Below are positions 33,270 to 45,029 of a stretch of 64,000 nt of DNA, in pieces; within the stretch, counting starts at the first letter, position 1; each line of letters opens with the position of its first letter. Origin of the DNA: Orientallactaga sibirica. Its lineage: Eukaryota > Chordata > Mammalia > Rodentia > Dipodidae. The stretch is from NCBI GenBank assembly GCA_036365145.1, contig JAEOAD010001365.1, forward strand, positions 6,546,501 to 6,610,500, in the 5' to 3' direction. The notes beneath the pieces are model-generated. The model ran no database searches. It had not been told where the DNA came from and saw only the letters and a program-made list of their open reading frames with translations. The translations under genes and the position numbers were made by a program.

Positions 33270-33640
33270 TGCAGTGTTTCATCGATACTGTCACTCTGAC
33301 TGCCTTTGGAAACCCTTCAGAGACTGGTGAGGCATACTTCTGGCTGTTTCCAGAGGGCATTAGCTGAGGAGGGGAGAGCACCACTGAATGCTGGCAGTAG
33401 CAGCCTGTGGGCTGGGGTTCCTGACAGGATACCAGCGGGGAGGAAGAGAGCCAGCCGAGTGCATTTTCTCTGCTTCCTGCCCTCTGTGAGGACCCTCCTC
33501 TGCCTGCACCACACTCATGTTCTGCCCGACAACTATAGATGGAAACTTCTGGAACCAGGAGCCAAAATAAAGTTTCCTGCCCTTCTGATGTTGCTGATGT
33601 CAGGTGTTTTGGTCACAGTGACAAAAACCCACTAACACAG
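33270..33640 (+). mobile_element. diverged MaLR-like LTR
   Basis: Shares ordered blocks with the LTR at 60092: 'tactgtcactctgactg', 'gagggcattagctgaggag', 'tgtgggctggggttcc', 'tctctgcttcctgcc', 'gagccaaaataaag' and 'ggtcacagtgacaaaaaccc'. Solo. Confidence 0.65.
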
Positions 33641-33989
33641 GAATGTGAAGGATTCCACCACACAGGCTTCTCCTAAAGTCAGAAACGTGCCAATCCCAGG
33701 GATAACAAGGAAGGTCCCTGGTGTCTCGGGGTTGTGGGGGAAAAATCCAATTTGGAGCCCAGTGAGGCTGGAGTGGCTCTGGAACCAAGGAAGAGAGGAA
33801 GCAGCAGTTGATGACCCGGGGAGCAGTGGGCAGCGGAGGCCCGCTGATGTACCGGGAGGACAGTCCGTCTAGGACTGGGCTCCCTCTAGAGACACGGTAC
33901 CTCTGGCCAGCCTGAGGCTGTGAGGTCTTCACGCAGCATCTTCTCTTGGAGCCGCCAGCTGTTGTTCTGAACACGGGGAGCAGTTGCAC
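33641..33989. other. unique sequence, no gene
   Basis: GC-rich unique sequence with no recognised element. Confidence 0.4.
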
Positions 33990-34480
33990 ATGGGATCTTT
34001 TTACAACAGGTTTAATGAGAGCTTCTGCTCCGGCTACCTGGAGGAGATGCTGAACTTGACGGTAGCTTCTAAATGGTCTGGATGTGGGAAAACCTCAGCA
34101 AATAACAAACGCAATTCAAGCTTTATACCTGTTTATTTCACACTTTCTTTAATATACCAATTATTCATGTAACACCTAAGTGAGAAATGTGTTATATCTA
34201 GTGATCACTCACAAGAATTCGCTAAACAGTCGCACAGCGGATATGTCTGTTGCCCGATCATTTATCATCCTTCTATAACCATGAACATGCTGGCAAATGG
34301 GGGGTAAAGTTGATTTAATCTTTGGGTTCAGAAAAAAAAGGAACAAACCCAGAAGATATTTGTGATTATGAGACATTTGCTTTGCATTTGCACAGCCAGT
34401 TAGGATTCACAAACATGAAAATCCATTACAGAAGGGTGTAGAGAGTGTGACCGCGTCTTGTTCAGTCAATTAGTGAGCTG
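33990..34480. other. block resembling conserved non-coding DNA
   Basis: Repeat-free and AT-rich, with cores such as 'caggtttaatgagagc', 'ccaattattcatg' and 'gcacagccagttaggattc'. Sharp change in composition from the GC-rich flank at about 33990. Function is inferred only from appearance. Confidence 0.35.
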
Positions 34481-34899
34481 AGCTTAGGCATGTTGCTTAT
34501 CTGAAAACCCACTCCCTTAGTCTGACAAGGTAAAGAAGATATCCAAAGAGAGGGGCTGGGGAGTCAAAGGAGACCTTGTGCCACCCACCCACACTCTATC
34601 TCCAGACACCTACTTCCTTGTCCCATTTTCATGCCACATCCTAAAACTACGTCCAGCAAAGAGTGGGCCAGAAGAAGAGAAATGAAAAAAAAGCATTCCC
34701 CAGGCGTTGGACCCTCCTTAATTTCAATAGTCTCGCCATGTTCCACTATTTGAAATCCTTGGTGCCACCCTGATACCTTCATGCACCACCATGGATAATT
34801 TATCCCAAAATGGATGCTATTTTTGCCTTGCAAGAATTTGATGCATAGTGACTTGTGCATGGAAATTACCCTGCACATCTGTATTCTGATTATGATATT
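34481..34899. other. unique sequence, no gene
   Basis: A 116-codon minus-strand frame (34564-34914) spans it but shows no domain. Confidence 0.35.
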
Positions 34900-35260
34900 T
34901 AGTGCAAGGGTCATGAATAATAATATTGCTAAATATGCTTATTGCCATCTATAAATAAAGGTTATCACGCCGGAGAAGGTTTTGTTTTGGAGTGGCAGAA
35001 CAAGGCAGGTTAGTTGCAAGACAATAGAGCTTTAATTTTAATATGAAAATAAATACTTAAATTTATAAATATTCAAATGATTGCCAAGGTGCCGGGGAAA
35101 TGCATCTATGGCTGCTCTGTAAGTGAGCACTGAGTTGTTCAAACTTGGCCGAGCAAAGTGTTCCAAGGCCACCTTCTCACTGTTGAAGAGAGAGTCTCTT
35201 TTCAGGATGGAGCCCCTCTCTGATGAGGCGTTTCCTGTGAGTTTTAATACAATTTCAGTT
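34900..35260. other. AT-rich block resembling conserved non-coding DNA
   Basis: Dense TAAT/ATTA-type cores ('agctttaattttaatatg', 'tataaatattcaaatg', 'atatgcttattgcc') without repeat signature. Similar in style to 48890-50040. Confidence 0.35.
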
Positions 35261-35780
35261 TATGATTGAAAGCTCATCACAAGCTATTTTTTTTCCTCAA
35301 GGGTCTTCAACAGCCTGCTAAAGTGACTGTGGCTCAGGCTAAAGAGCCTATGAGCAATAGCAGGAAAGGGTGGCTGAGGGAGGACACAGGAGAGGGGCAG
35401 CGAGGACACGCCGAGACCCTGGCCTTGTCAGCACAAATGTGACTGGCGAGAGGAAAGGCCATATTCTTCTGTTGCCAATGCTTTTGATCTAAATTCTTTT
35501 CCACGAAGTAGGTGAATGGTGTTTGGGTGTTTGCCTCCCTGTTTTGAATCATTACCTGCCTGTCATCAGTCCATCTACCTGCCTGGGGAGCCTCCCCGAT
35601 TCATGCACACCAGGGTCTACATTACTCAGGATATGACAGCAGCCTTCAGTCCGCCCCCATCTCCCAAAGGCACCTTTGGTGAATTTCTTGCTACCTGGGA
35701 ACTTGTTCTGCCACTTTTCCCACTGGCTTGTCTTCCTCACACAGCTGCATATCAAAGGAGTATATTTCATAAACTTACTT
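35261..35780. other. unique sequence, no gene
   Basis: Mixed composition. No recognised element. Confidence 0.4.
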
Positions 35781-35960
35781 TTTAGATTAATTTATTTATT
35801 TATAAGCAGAGAGAGAGAGAGACAGAGAGAATGGGCATACCACTGCGTACGAACTCCAGACACATGTGTCATTGGCTCCATGTGGGCACTGGGAAGTAGA
35901 ACCTGGGTAGTCAGGCTTTGTAGGCAAGCACCGTAATTGCTGAGCCATCTCTCCAGCCCC
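35781..35960 (-). repeat. B2-like tRNA-derived SINE
   Basis: Reverse-strand copy with a (TTTA)n tail, a (GA)n tract and a head ending 'ttgctgagccatctctccagcccc'. It is shorter than full length (internal losses). It is the only SINE between 31.2 and 38.0 kb. Confidence 0.9.
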
Positions 35961-38017
35961 TTGATAAGCTTATTAAGAGCCCTAGAAGTGACTTCATGTT
36001 GTGGTGTACAACAGACCCGGAAAGACTGAGGAAGAAAGATAGTGATTTTTGAGGAAACCACCCCAAACCTAGAACTAGAATAGTCCTTTGAAGCAATCAA
36101 GTCCAAAGACCTTGCTCTTCACCTGGGAGGTGGCCCCATAGAGGTAAGCACCCATGAGCCCAGGTCTCAGCTCCCCGGGCACGGCAGTAATGTTCCAGAG
36201 GAGGGAGCACCTCGCCCCAGGGACACCAGCACACTGTGGACTGCAGTAAAGTGAGAGGAGCCAACATCCTCGGGTGGGGTGAGAGCTGTCTATCAACACA
36301 CAGCAGGGTAACAAGAAAGACACTCTTGGCCCCCACCTGCAAACACCAGTCTGAAAGCCAAGAAAATCAGGGAAGGGCACGTCCCTAAACTGCACTGCCC
36401 TAGACACCAGTGCCCAAGTATTCTGGGAAGAGAGGCCTTACGAGGAACGAACAAGCCTGACCATGAGGCCATTGCCCCGCTCCCTCTGGCCGCATACCAG
36501 CCAGTATGAGAAGGCGAGAGCACCCTGGTGACCATGGAGGCCATCGAGGCCCATGTGTGCCAGATCAGGAGCCTGTGATGAGCTCCGTGGCTCTGGCGAT
36601 GTGACCCAGGCCTGATGGACAAGGGAAGGGCAGCCTCCAGTTTCCCAAGTCATCCTACTTCGGGAGCAACCAAAGTGCCGATCTGGATGGAGTCCCAGCA
36701 ATTCAGCTGGTTTTAAACACCGCTGGTTCTGGTCATCTTCAAAGGCCATCCTGTCGCTGGTGCTAAGTGTCCCCACCAAATAGGTCAGTAGCCCCACCAG
36801 ATCCCACCCACACAGGGGCATGTCTCTTGTGAGCCACAGGCTGCTGAGAGGGAGACATTGTTGGACCTCTCTCTGGAAACATGCTCCAAGCTCCCGGTAG
36901 GGCTGGGAGACATGCTGATTTTTTGAGACGCCACTGTCACCCTGGCTGTTCCACGGGGACAGTGCTTGCCTCAGAGTTTTGCATTTTTCTCCTGGTGTTC
37001 AGTAGAGGAATCAAACTCCACTTGCCCACAGTTAGTAACTGGTTTTGTCACGTGTTTTTGTTGTTCTGGTTGGCTCCCTTCCTGTCTTGCCTCTTCTCCC
37101 TGGGATTGCCCCCGAGCACAGGGGCTATCCTGGTTTCTCGGAGCTCTGGAAGTGTGTCAGTCACTCTGTGCTGTGCCAAAAGAGGAGCAACGGATGGGAG
37201 GAAAGACCACTGCGCCCCGTGGATTCAGGCCACAGTCAGCTGACTGGTTGCTTTTAGCTGATGGCGGGGCAGAGCATCGTGGTGGGAGCAGTGCTGATGG
37301 CCAGGAAGCAGAGAGAGACAGAGAGGAGACACCTAGCAACAAGTCATGCCCTTCAAAGCCAAGCCCCGCCCCCCAGTGACCGACTTCCTCTAAACTAGGT
37401 CCATCTCCTGCTAGCCCCTTCAGCGATGAACTGCTCAGAGGGCTGGTTGATGAGGAGGTCAACACGCTCATGATCCAATGGCCCCTCAGTAGCACCGACC
37501 GGGTGACCAAAACTTTAAAATATGAATCTTTTGGTGGGGTGGGGGGACATTTCAGATCCACGTTCTAACAATAACATGGGGACGGACTGAGTGTAAGATC
37601 TAGTCCTTTCAAAAGCACAGAAAGCTCGAGGTTAAACAAGGCTTGTGGGCGGCCCCTCACTGTCTTCTCATGGTGACTCCATCCATCTGGAAGGGGCTAT
37701 CTGCAGCAGGAAGACTCAGCCCTCACTGCCCTCCGGGGTGAGCCAGAGCCATGGTCCGCGGACACCCAGCAGAGCCATCAAAGGATGCTGAGCCCCTCCC
37801 CTCACGCAGATAGGACGCATCCACTACAGAGCATCCCTGGCAGCCTCCTGGGTTGGAAGGGCTTAACCGTAGGTCTCTTCCTATGCTGAACCTCTGCAGC
37901 CAGTTCTCAAGCCTCTTGGTGAGTTTTAGCATACTCACAGACACTCTCACCCTCCCCCTACCACATTGGCCTAGCAGGCTCCTCCCCAGCCCCATTCTTT
38001 TGGCCATATTCTTTTCT
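35961..38017. other. 2-kb repeat-poor, GC-moderate sequence, no supported gene
   Basis: Overlapping frames of 110-137 codons occur on both strands (36293-36622 minus, 36966-37379 plus, 37157-37561 minus). Their overlap and low-information composition argue against coding. No splice-bounded exon is evident by eye. Confidence 0.4.
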
Positions 38018-38090
38018 TCTTGCAGTGTAGGGGTGGAACCCAGGGTCTTGAACATGGCAGACAATTGGTCTACCACTGAGCCAGACCCCC
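38018..38090 (-). repeat. ID-type SINE
   Basis: Minus-strand ID: 'gtgtaggggtggaacccaggg', 'cttgaacatggcagacaa', 'tctaccactgagccagaccccc'. Confidence 0.8.
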
Positions 38091-38126
38091 TTCTTTTCTT
38101 TTCTTTTCTTTTCTTTTCTTTTCTTT
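38091..38126 (+). repeat. (TTTTC)n microsatellite
   Basis: About seven TTTTC units between an ID and a B1-like element, both on the minus strand. Confidence 0.85.
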
Positions 38127-38127
38127 T

Positions 38128-38267
38128 TTTTTATACATCTTTTTGAGACAGAACCTTGCTAAGCCATGCTGGCCTTAAACTCACTTTTCAGCCAAGTCAG
38201 TCCTTGAACTTGTGATCCTCCTACCTCAGCCTGGGGAATACAGGCTTGTACCACTAGGCCTAGTCTG
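38128..38267 (-). repeat. old B1-like SINE
   Basis: Minus strand with 'ttttgagacagaaccttgct', 'atgctggccttaaactcac' and 'gatcctcctacctcagcctg'. Confidence 0.75.
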
Positions 38268-39913
38268 GTCATAATCTTACTATCATGTACCATTATCTCC
38301 TTGTCTTAAAAAAATAGCTTTTTGTACTTTTTAATAGACTTATTCTGAAAGAAAGCTTTATATCAGAACCAAAAGTGGAAACCCAACACTACTTGACATA
38401 ATTAGAAAACAGCCACATCAGTGAAACAAAGAAAACAGGAGAGCAATATTAAATTCCAGCCAGAATCAACTGCCTAGAAAAGCTCTGGGCCTAAGACCTT
38501 CTCCCTCTAGGTTAAAAACTATGATTAGCAAATAGTGGAGAGACAGAACAGCACCAGGCTAGGTTTTTGTCAGAAAGGCCAGAAGAGGGTGACCAAGGAC
38601 CCGTTTTCCTTGTAGGGCAGTGGCTTCAGGTGACACTCCATTAGTTGCAGGTGCTTCATACCAGGAAACTGTCACGCCGTACAATTCTAGACCTCACGCC
38701 CTCTTCCCCACTCCCGTCAACTTCTTTCTTAAATGAGACATCCAAGAGTACGCAAGTGACGCCGTGGTTCTGTTTCTGATCACTGTGACCAGAGCACTCA
38801 GCTTCTCCTGAAGTACTCATGATGTCATCGCTGTTCAAGAGAAAGAACCTGGCCTTGGGGCTGCATCTGGTGTGTCGCTTCGCAGTGGTGCCTGAGCCCC
38901 GGCACCAGAAGTCCCTGCTTGTACCGCTAAGGGCCTGCTATCCGCCTGAATGGCCCCCAACCGCTGTGCTGCCTGAACTGGGAAAGATCACCCTCTAAGC
39001 AATTTGACCTCCAGCTCAGCAGGTGCAACTGAGACTCAAGGCACAGCTGCTGCCTGAGGGAGCTCCCTCGGAAAGCCACATGTTGCAATTGGATGGAGAT
39101 TGAATGCACTTTGCAGCTGGGGCCTAGGAGAGCCAGTGGGACTCCCACAGGAGGAAGTTGGGCGCCACAAGCTGAAAGGCCACTCGCTCACTAACCGAGA
39201 GCAATAAGTTCATGGCCAGAAGTGCCTGCCTAATATGCCAATTACAGAAGCAACTTCATCTTAACCTTGTGATCCTCGGGGTCGGACTGGTACAGGCTGC
39301 CAAGTTCACAGGAAATAGGCAGGTCAGAAAGTGTTGGGACACAATTCTCCATCAGAATGCTGCCACTTCAAAAATGACCGTGGTAATTCATTCGGGGAAT
39401 GGAGTCTATAGGGTAGCTGGCTGAAAGTCAATAGCTCAATTGACTATCAAAGGTGTGAGTTACTGCATGCGGGAGGGTGTTTCCAGGGCATGTGGGAGGG
39501 TGTTTCCAGGGCATGTGTGTGCCAGGGGGTCTTTCTTTCTTCCCCTCATGCCTTCTGGGTCAGAAAGCTGATTCTAGGCACCACTTGGGGAGTTTTGTGA
39601 TGGGTGCTCAAGACCATGCATGGCATAAAAGAGAAGCTTGGAGAACAAACGGGAGAACAATGCCCACGGACCTTGATTTCGTCAGCACCCTATCGTATGT
39701 TGTTAGCTACTGGAGTCACTTAAACCCTTCTGAGACCAGATCTAACCCTAGGCTGCTTTGACGGTTGGGGATGTCTCGTAATCCATAGATTATTGAAGTT
39801 CACTTTTGTTTGCTGAGATCCTGCCATCAGTGAGATTGTATGCAGACTCAAAAAGTGGGGGAAAAAAAAAAAAAGGAAAGTTGTTGTTGTTGTCGTTTAA
39901 TTGGATTTCTTCA
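38268..39913. other. unique sequence, no gene
   Basis: AT-richer at 38270-38560, then mixed. A 23-bp unit 'gggagggtgtttccagggca...' is repeated in tandem at about 39471-39516. No exon recognised. Confidence 0.4.
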
Positions 39914-40130
39914 GGCTGGGGAGATGGCTTAGTGGTTAAGACGCTTGTCTGTGAAGCCTAAAGACTCATGTTCGACTTTCCAGGTCCCATATAAGCTGGA
40001 CGCACGGTGATGCAAGTGCACAAGGTTGCACATGCTCACTAAGGGGTGCATGCATCTGGAATTTGACTTACAATGGCGCGACAATTCTCTCTCTCCCTCT
40101 CATTCTCACTCTCTCACATTTAAAAAAAAA
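39914..40130 (+). repeat. B2-like SINE, long subfamily
   Basis: Head 'ctggggagatggcttagtgg'. The long middle has decayed 'ctcactaaggggtgc' at the CTCF-like position. Poly(A) tail. Confidence 0.92.
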
Positions 40131-40231
40131 AGAAAAGAAAAACAGGCTTACCTTCAAAAAAGATAATAAAAATTAAAAAATTAAAAATTAAAAAAAAAGA
40201 AAAGATCTCTTCCCTTCAAATCTTTTCTCAA

Positions 40232-40456
40232 AGCTAATTATGGTGGTGAATGCACTGCAATCCTAGCATTCAGGAACTGAGACAGGCAGATCACAAGTTT
40301 ATGGCCAGATAGGACAATATAGTGAGTTCAAGGTCATTCTGAGTTATCTACTTAGGGGGTGTGTCCAAAGGCCAAGGCCTGGGAATACAGGTCCATGGCA
40401 GAACCCTTACTCGTCATGAGCAAGGCCCTGGGTGTGATCTCCATCTCCACAAGACC
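40232..40456 (+). repeat. old B1-like plus ID-like composite
   Basis: The B1-like part (40232-40345) has 'gcactgcaatcctagcattc' and 'gagacaggcagatcacaag'. The ID-like part (about 40390-40456) has 'gagcaaggccctgggtgtgatc'. Both are diverged, as at 5960-6243. Confidence 0.6.
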
Positions 40457-41080
40457 TTGCCTCAAGAGCTGTGGACCAGGTCCGGTTATTTGCATGCAAA
40501 GTGTCCTTAGCTCGTTTGGAAGTCTCTTCTGGTTGTTGTTCCAGAGTCCCATGTAGGGTAAGATAAAGTGGGTAATAACTGTGTGCAGATTTATATCATC
40601 GTGAATCATTTTTCCATTCTTTAAATTAATTTTAATTGAATCTCATCCCCTTGACTTTCATTTACTTTTAAATGAGTTTCAGTTGTAAAGTTGGAAAGCA
40701 AAGGGACTCCAGGAGTTGACAAGTTTTAGTGTTTTGATCATAGATTATTATATAATGTTGACAAATGTGCCTTGGACTGCAATACTGCATATTAAATACT
40801 ATACAATACTCACAGTACTCTCAATCCACATGGTATTTTACAGGTAGGCAAAAAAGCAGGCTAACTGTGTTACAATGTAATTGATTTCCATAAGGTACAA
40901 TTGTTTCAAGGGGATTGCAAATAACTTGCCAGTTTATGACTCTATCTAGAAAGTGGTTGGCCAGGAGAGCCTTTTTAAAAGATGATATTCAATACTAGAA
41001 ATGATTCCAAGAGACTGGAGGAGGAAGGAAACTACATGAATTTGGGGGTCAATTTTCAAAGGTGGTCTTTCTTTTCCCTT
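40457..41080. other. AT-rich unique sequence, no gene
   Basis: Low GC with no recognised repeat family until the CTTT run at 41081. Confidence 0.4.
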
Positions 41081-41081
41081 C

Positions 41082-41156
<75 letters not shown>
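41081..41156 (+). repeat. (CTTT)n microsatellite
   Basis: About 19 pure CTTT units, adjoining an ID-like element on the minus strand (41157-41225). It is likely the expanded tail of that element. Confidence 0.95.
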
Positions 41157-41225
41157 GTGGTGCTGGGGACTGAGCCTGAGTCCACATGCATACTAAGCAA
41201 GCACCCTGCCACTGCTCTTCAGCTT
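41157..41225 (-). repeat. ID-type SINE
   Basis: Minus strand: 'ggtgctggggactgagcctg', 'catactaagcaagcaccctgcc', 'actgctcttcagc'. Confidence 0.7.
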
Positions 41226-41366
41226 TCAGATACATATGTGCACCTGGCCCTGAATTTTAACTCTTTCTTCCCCCAGAAAATTAGACTCTGGATCCCGAAA
41301 GCTCCTGCATGACTATGGATGTTGCCGTTGGATGTGGGGCTCAGAGGTTCTCTCCAGTTATGGAGT

Positions 41367-41956
41367 CTGCAGGTTTAAATGTGAGTGTGTGTCTCCCATA
41401 GCCTCGGGGAATTTTTTTTGTTTTAGTTATATTATTTTATTAGCAACGGACAGAGAGAGAAAGAGGGGGGAAGAGAGAGAGAGAGAGAGAATGGGTGCAC
41501 CAGGACCTCCAGCCATTACAAATGAACTCCAGATACATGCGCCTCCTTGTGCATCTGGCTTACGTAGGTCCTGGGGAATCAAGCCTCAAACTGGGGTCCT
41601 TAGGCTTCACAGACAAGTGTTTAACTGCTAAGCCATCTCTCCAATCCTAGCCTCAGGGATTTTTGATTAAGATGGAGCTTGCACCTTGAGTCTCCAGCAG
41701 CCCTAGTGGAGGCAGTGTCACTGGGGCAGATCTTTAGTCCAGCCCCACTAGATGGACAGAAAGCAATTGAGCTCTGGCTGTTCCTATTTGCTGGCTATTT
41801 GGTGGCGTCTCTCTGCTCTGGATCTGTGGAAGTGAGCCAGTTTCTTCCACTGTGATGAAGCTTTCCCTGGATTTTATAAGCCTGAAATAAGCCCTTTGCT
41901 CCCATAAGCTGCTTCTGGTCGGTGATTTGTCCCAGCAACGAGAAGATGACTACAAC
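41367..41956 (+). mobile_element. MaLR-like LTR split by a SINE
   Basis: The left part is at 41367-41411 ('aggtttaaatgtgagtg', 'tctcccatagcctc'). The right part (41649-41956) has 'gaggcagtgtcactgggg', 'aagcctgaaataagccc' and 'ttgtcccagcaacgagaag', ending in 'actacaaca'. The two halves join in register across the SINE. Confidence 0.7.
41412..41648 (-). repeat. B2-like SINE nested in the LTR
   Basis: Reverse-strand full copy. The flanks 'agcctcggggaattttt' and 'agcctcagggatttttg' are its target duplication. Confidence 0.92.
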
Positions 41957-42415
41957 ATGGAGGCTGTGCCTTCCCTCTTGCCTTGGTAGAAGAACTCTAA
42001 ACTAGCCTCATTACTCTCCAGACTCTCAAGAGGTCAAGTAGTACAGTCACATTTATTCAACTTTGACATATCTGTGTCTGATTTCTTCCCCAAGGACAAG
42101 CCCATGAGAGAGAAGTGGTTTTGCGACATCAAACTCAGTCTCAGAGAAACCTCATCTAAAAAAAAAAAAAATCTCAGAGAAAACTCACCCGACGACACAC
42201 TTTGACTAAACAGAAGCTCTGGAACCCAAACCGACTAAAGGAAAGATTCCAAGAGGACGTGGGACAGTTTGAGGTGGCACTGGTGGGTTAGTGATAAGGA
42301 ACTTAAACTCGATGACTGTTATGTAGGTGCACAGTGTATATTACTTGTGTAAATGAAGAACATGGGCCAAGGACTTTCCCTGGTTTGTAGTGTGACAAAC
42401 ACTGAAATTGATGTT
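41957..42415. other. unique sequence, no gene
   Basis: Mixed composition, with a short poly(A) at 42160-42170. No element recognised. Confidence 0.4.
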
Positions 42416-42618
42416 TGATTTTTATTGATTTATTAGAGACAGAGAGAGAGAGAGAGGGAGGGAGAGAGAGAGAGAGAGCATGGGCACACCAAGGCCTCTA
42501 GCCACTGCAAACGAACTCCAGACATGTGCCACCATGTGCATCAACCTTACATGGGACCTACCTGGGTTCTTAGGCTTCACAGGCAAGTGTCTTAACCACT
42601 AAGCCACCTCTCCAGCCC
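42416..42618 (-). repeat. B2-like tRNA-derived SINE
   Basis: Reverse-strand copy with a long (GA)n tract (42438-42478). The flanks 'actgaaattgatgttt' and 'cctgaaatggatgttt' look like a target duplication. Confidence 0.92.
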
Positions 42619-42726
42619 TGAAATGGATGTTTTTGATGTCAAGCTACATTTTACAGATGAGAAAATGTTCTTAATTCACCAGGAGGGAGAAAATTCATGC
42701 CACATAGTCAACAAAAAGGCTTACTG

Positions 42727-42898
42727 GGGCTGGACAGATGGCTTAGTGGTTAAAGCGCTTGCTGGCAAAGCCAAAGGACCCAGGTTCAATTCCCCAGTAC
42801 CCACATAAAGCCGGGTGCACAAGGTGGTGCATGTGGGTGTAGTTAATCTGCCTCTTTCTCTCTCACAAAGAAATACATAGATAAATACTTTTTTTCAA
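42727..42898 (+). repeat. B2-like SINE with 13-bp target duplication
   Basis: Internally shortened copy (the 'gcagtggctggagg' block is missing). The flanking sequence aggcttactgggg is present at 42717-42729 and again at 42901-42913. Confidence 0.93.
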
Positions 42899-43055
42899 AG
42901 AGGCTTACTGGGGAATGTGAGGCTTGGCACAGGCATTCAATGATGGGCGGGGTGAAGTGGGGCGGACATCCTGATAGGATGCATCTCAGGAGAGATGAGA
43001 GAGCGCACAGGTGAGGAGGAGAAGCATGTGTCAGAGCCGCAATGAACCTGGACAG

Positions 43056-43209
43056 CTTGGAATAGAGAGCATATTGGGGTGAGTGCTGTTCTAGTTACAT
43101 AAAGGGCATGATGATGCCAATGACGGGCAGTTCTTGGAATAGAGAGCATATTGGGGTGAGTGCTATTCTAGTTACATAAAGGGCATGATGGTGCCAATGA
43201 CGGGCAGTT
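43056..43209 (+). repeat. 77-bp tandem duplication
   Basis: Copy one is 43056-43132 and copy two 43133-43209. They differ at only two bases (gctgtt/gctatt and atgatgatg/atgatggtg). The unit is unique sequence, not a transposon. Confidence 0.95.
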
Positions 43210-43844
43210 CTTGTGAGTGACAGGGCTCCTTCCTAGTTCTCCATGAACACCCTCAGGACCTATTGATCACTGGAACCCAATCACTTTTCTTGAATCCTTG
43301 TCTGCGGCCAAGCTTGCCAAGCCTGAAGAGCTGTGGACTTCATTCACTTGCTTGTCCATTTATTAATTAATCCCTCCACTACATCTATGCTATCTTTGAG
43401 GACGTACTGTGTGCTAGGCACTGTGCCAGGAGCTACTGATGCACCAATGACAGCTTCTCCAAGGGGCTGTCCCGTGGAAGTTCACCACGTAGGAAGAATT
43501 TCAGCCCATTCTTGGGCATTCTCAATGTGCCTAGGACTGTCTTGCAGGTAGCTTCAGGTGTGTGGCCAAATACCTGGGAAAGTCAACATCAAGGGGGAAA
43601 GTGTTCTGTAGGTTTATGGCTCTAGAGGGGTCAGTCCACGGTCAGCTGGCTGCATTATTATGGACCTGGAGTGAGGCAGGGCACCATGGAGGTAGGAGCC
43701 TGATCACAGAGAAGCCAGAACTCCTTATGACAGCCAGAAAGAGATAGTGCGACAGAGACAGGAGAGACAGACAGACAGAAATGAAATGGGGAATTTTGGG
43801 GTTCCTTGCCAATACACCAATGTGCCAACACACCAATAAATTAA
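43210..43844. other. unique sequence with an old LINE-like fragment, no gene
   Basis: Around 43360-43470, 'tactgtgtgctaggcactgtgccagg' is a classic old-LINE (L2/CR1-type) string. The rest is unassigned. Confidence 0.45.
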
Positions 43845-43845
43845 A

Positions 43846-43917
<72 letters not shown>

Positions 43918-43919
43918 AA
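43845..43919 (+). repeat. (AAAG)n microsatellite
   Basis: About 18 pure AAAG units immediately before a B1 element. Confidence 0.95.
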
Positions 43920-43920
43920 T

Positions 43921-44050
43921 CTGGGCCAGGCATGGTGGCGCACACCTTTAATCCCGGCACTCAGGAGGCAGAGGCAGGAGGATCACTGTGAGTTACTGAG
44001 ACTACATATGAATTCCAGGCCTTGGCTAGAGACCCTACCTCAAAAAAAAT
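43921..44050 (+). repeat. B1-type SINE with small deletions
   Basis: 'gccaggcatggtggcgcac', 'tttaatcccggcactcagg' and 'gaccctacctcaaaaaaaa' are present. The middle and the 3' part have lost a few bases each. Confidence 0.92.
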
Positions 44051-44054
44051 CTAG

Positions 44055-44636
44055 ATTATTACCTTATGAATTTAAAGAATTAAAATCCATAGACCACAGG
44101 GTAAGGTTTAGAGAGACTTTATTAGATTAAGAGAAGGAAAGAGGAGGAAGAGCAGAGAGCTCCTGCCATGCGGAGGGCAGGAGGGAGTAGAGAGCCCATG
44201 TGAAAGTAGACTTAGCCATGCCAAGAGGAGAGGAGGCTTACCAGGACCTGGAAGTTCAGGAGCAATAAGCAGCCAGCAAAGAGAGCTTGCCTACCTGGCA
44301 AAGCTCTATTTATAACCTTATTGTGGTGGGCTTCCCTTCAGGCTGAAATGAGCCACAGTGAGGGTTGATTGGTCTGGGCTAGGGGCTGGCTCAAAAACAG
44401 GCCAGCCATGATGCCAAGCTTTGGGGCTGAGCTTAACCATCCACAATGCCAGGTTTAGGTTTAGTCCTTTGAGGAATCTTAATGTTTGGAAAGAGAAATT
44501 CCTTCCTGGGGAGGGACTCAGATTGTTTATAGAAAGAAAGACTGATCTAGGGAACTCCTTTAGGCAAGAGATAAGGAGAAGCCAGATTCTCTGACCTCTA
44601 GCAAAGTAGAGACTTCAAGGGCAGGCTCTAGAACAT
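44055..44636 (-). mobile_element. solo LTR, non-MaLR family, minus strand
   Basis: Read on the minus strand it has a TATA-like ttataaata (near 44308-44316), a pyrimidine-rich R region and an aataaa (complement of 44118-44123). It is colinear with 45208-45850 over its length: 'tttgctaga', 'cttatctcttgcc', 'ttccctaga', 'gagccagcccctagccc', 'gcccaccac'. No gag, pol or env trace is attached. Confidence 0.6.
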
Positions 44637-44921
44637 TCCCTGCTATTAATTTTGAGGGCCCAGTCACCTTAAATATAATAGGTAATGTTGATCTGAAAGA
44701 AAAGTTAACTCTTAGAGAATAATAGGCAAGAGAAAACACATACACAAAAACTCAGGTGTCTGTGAGGTGTACACGGGGGAGCAGGATCCAGGATGAAAAC
44801 TTGTGTGGAATATTCCAAAACAGGAAGAATGCTGGTAATGCACTGACCATGAGATGACAGAAAGCGTCCAGAGCTGAGTCTTCAGAGACCCAGCATTTCC
44901 TGAACTGCTCCTCACAAAGGT

Positions 44922-45029
44922 ATTGTGTGTGTGTGTGCGTGTGTGCGTGTGTGCGTGTGTGTGTGTGTGCGTGTGTGTAGAGAGGAAGGGAGGGAGGGAG
45001 GAAGGGAGGAAGGGAGGGAGGGAGGGAAG
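44922..45029 (+). repeat. (TG)n plus (GGGA)n microsatellites
   Basis: GT-rich run with interspersed GC (44922-44978), followed by ggga/ggaa units to 45029. Confidence 0.92.

Noticed and set aside
36293..37561. Frames of 109-137 codons in the repeat-poor region
   Set aside because: Mutually overlapping in different frames and strands, with no motif or conserved start or splice signals.
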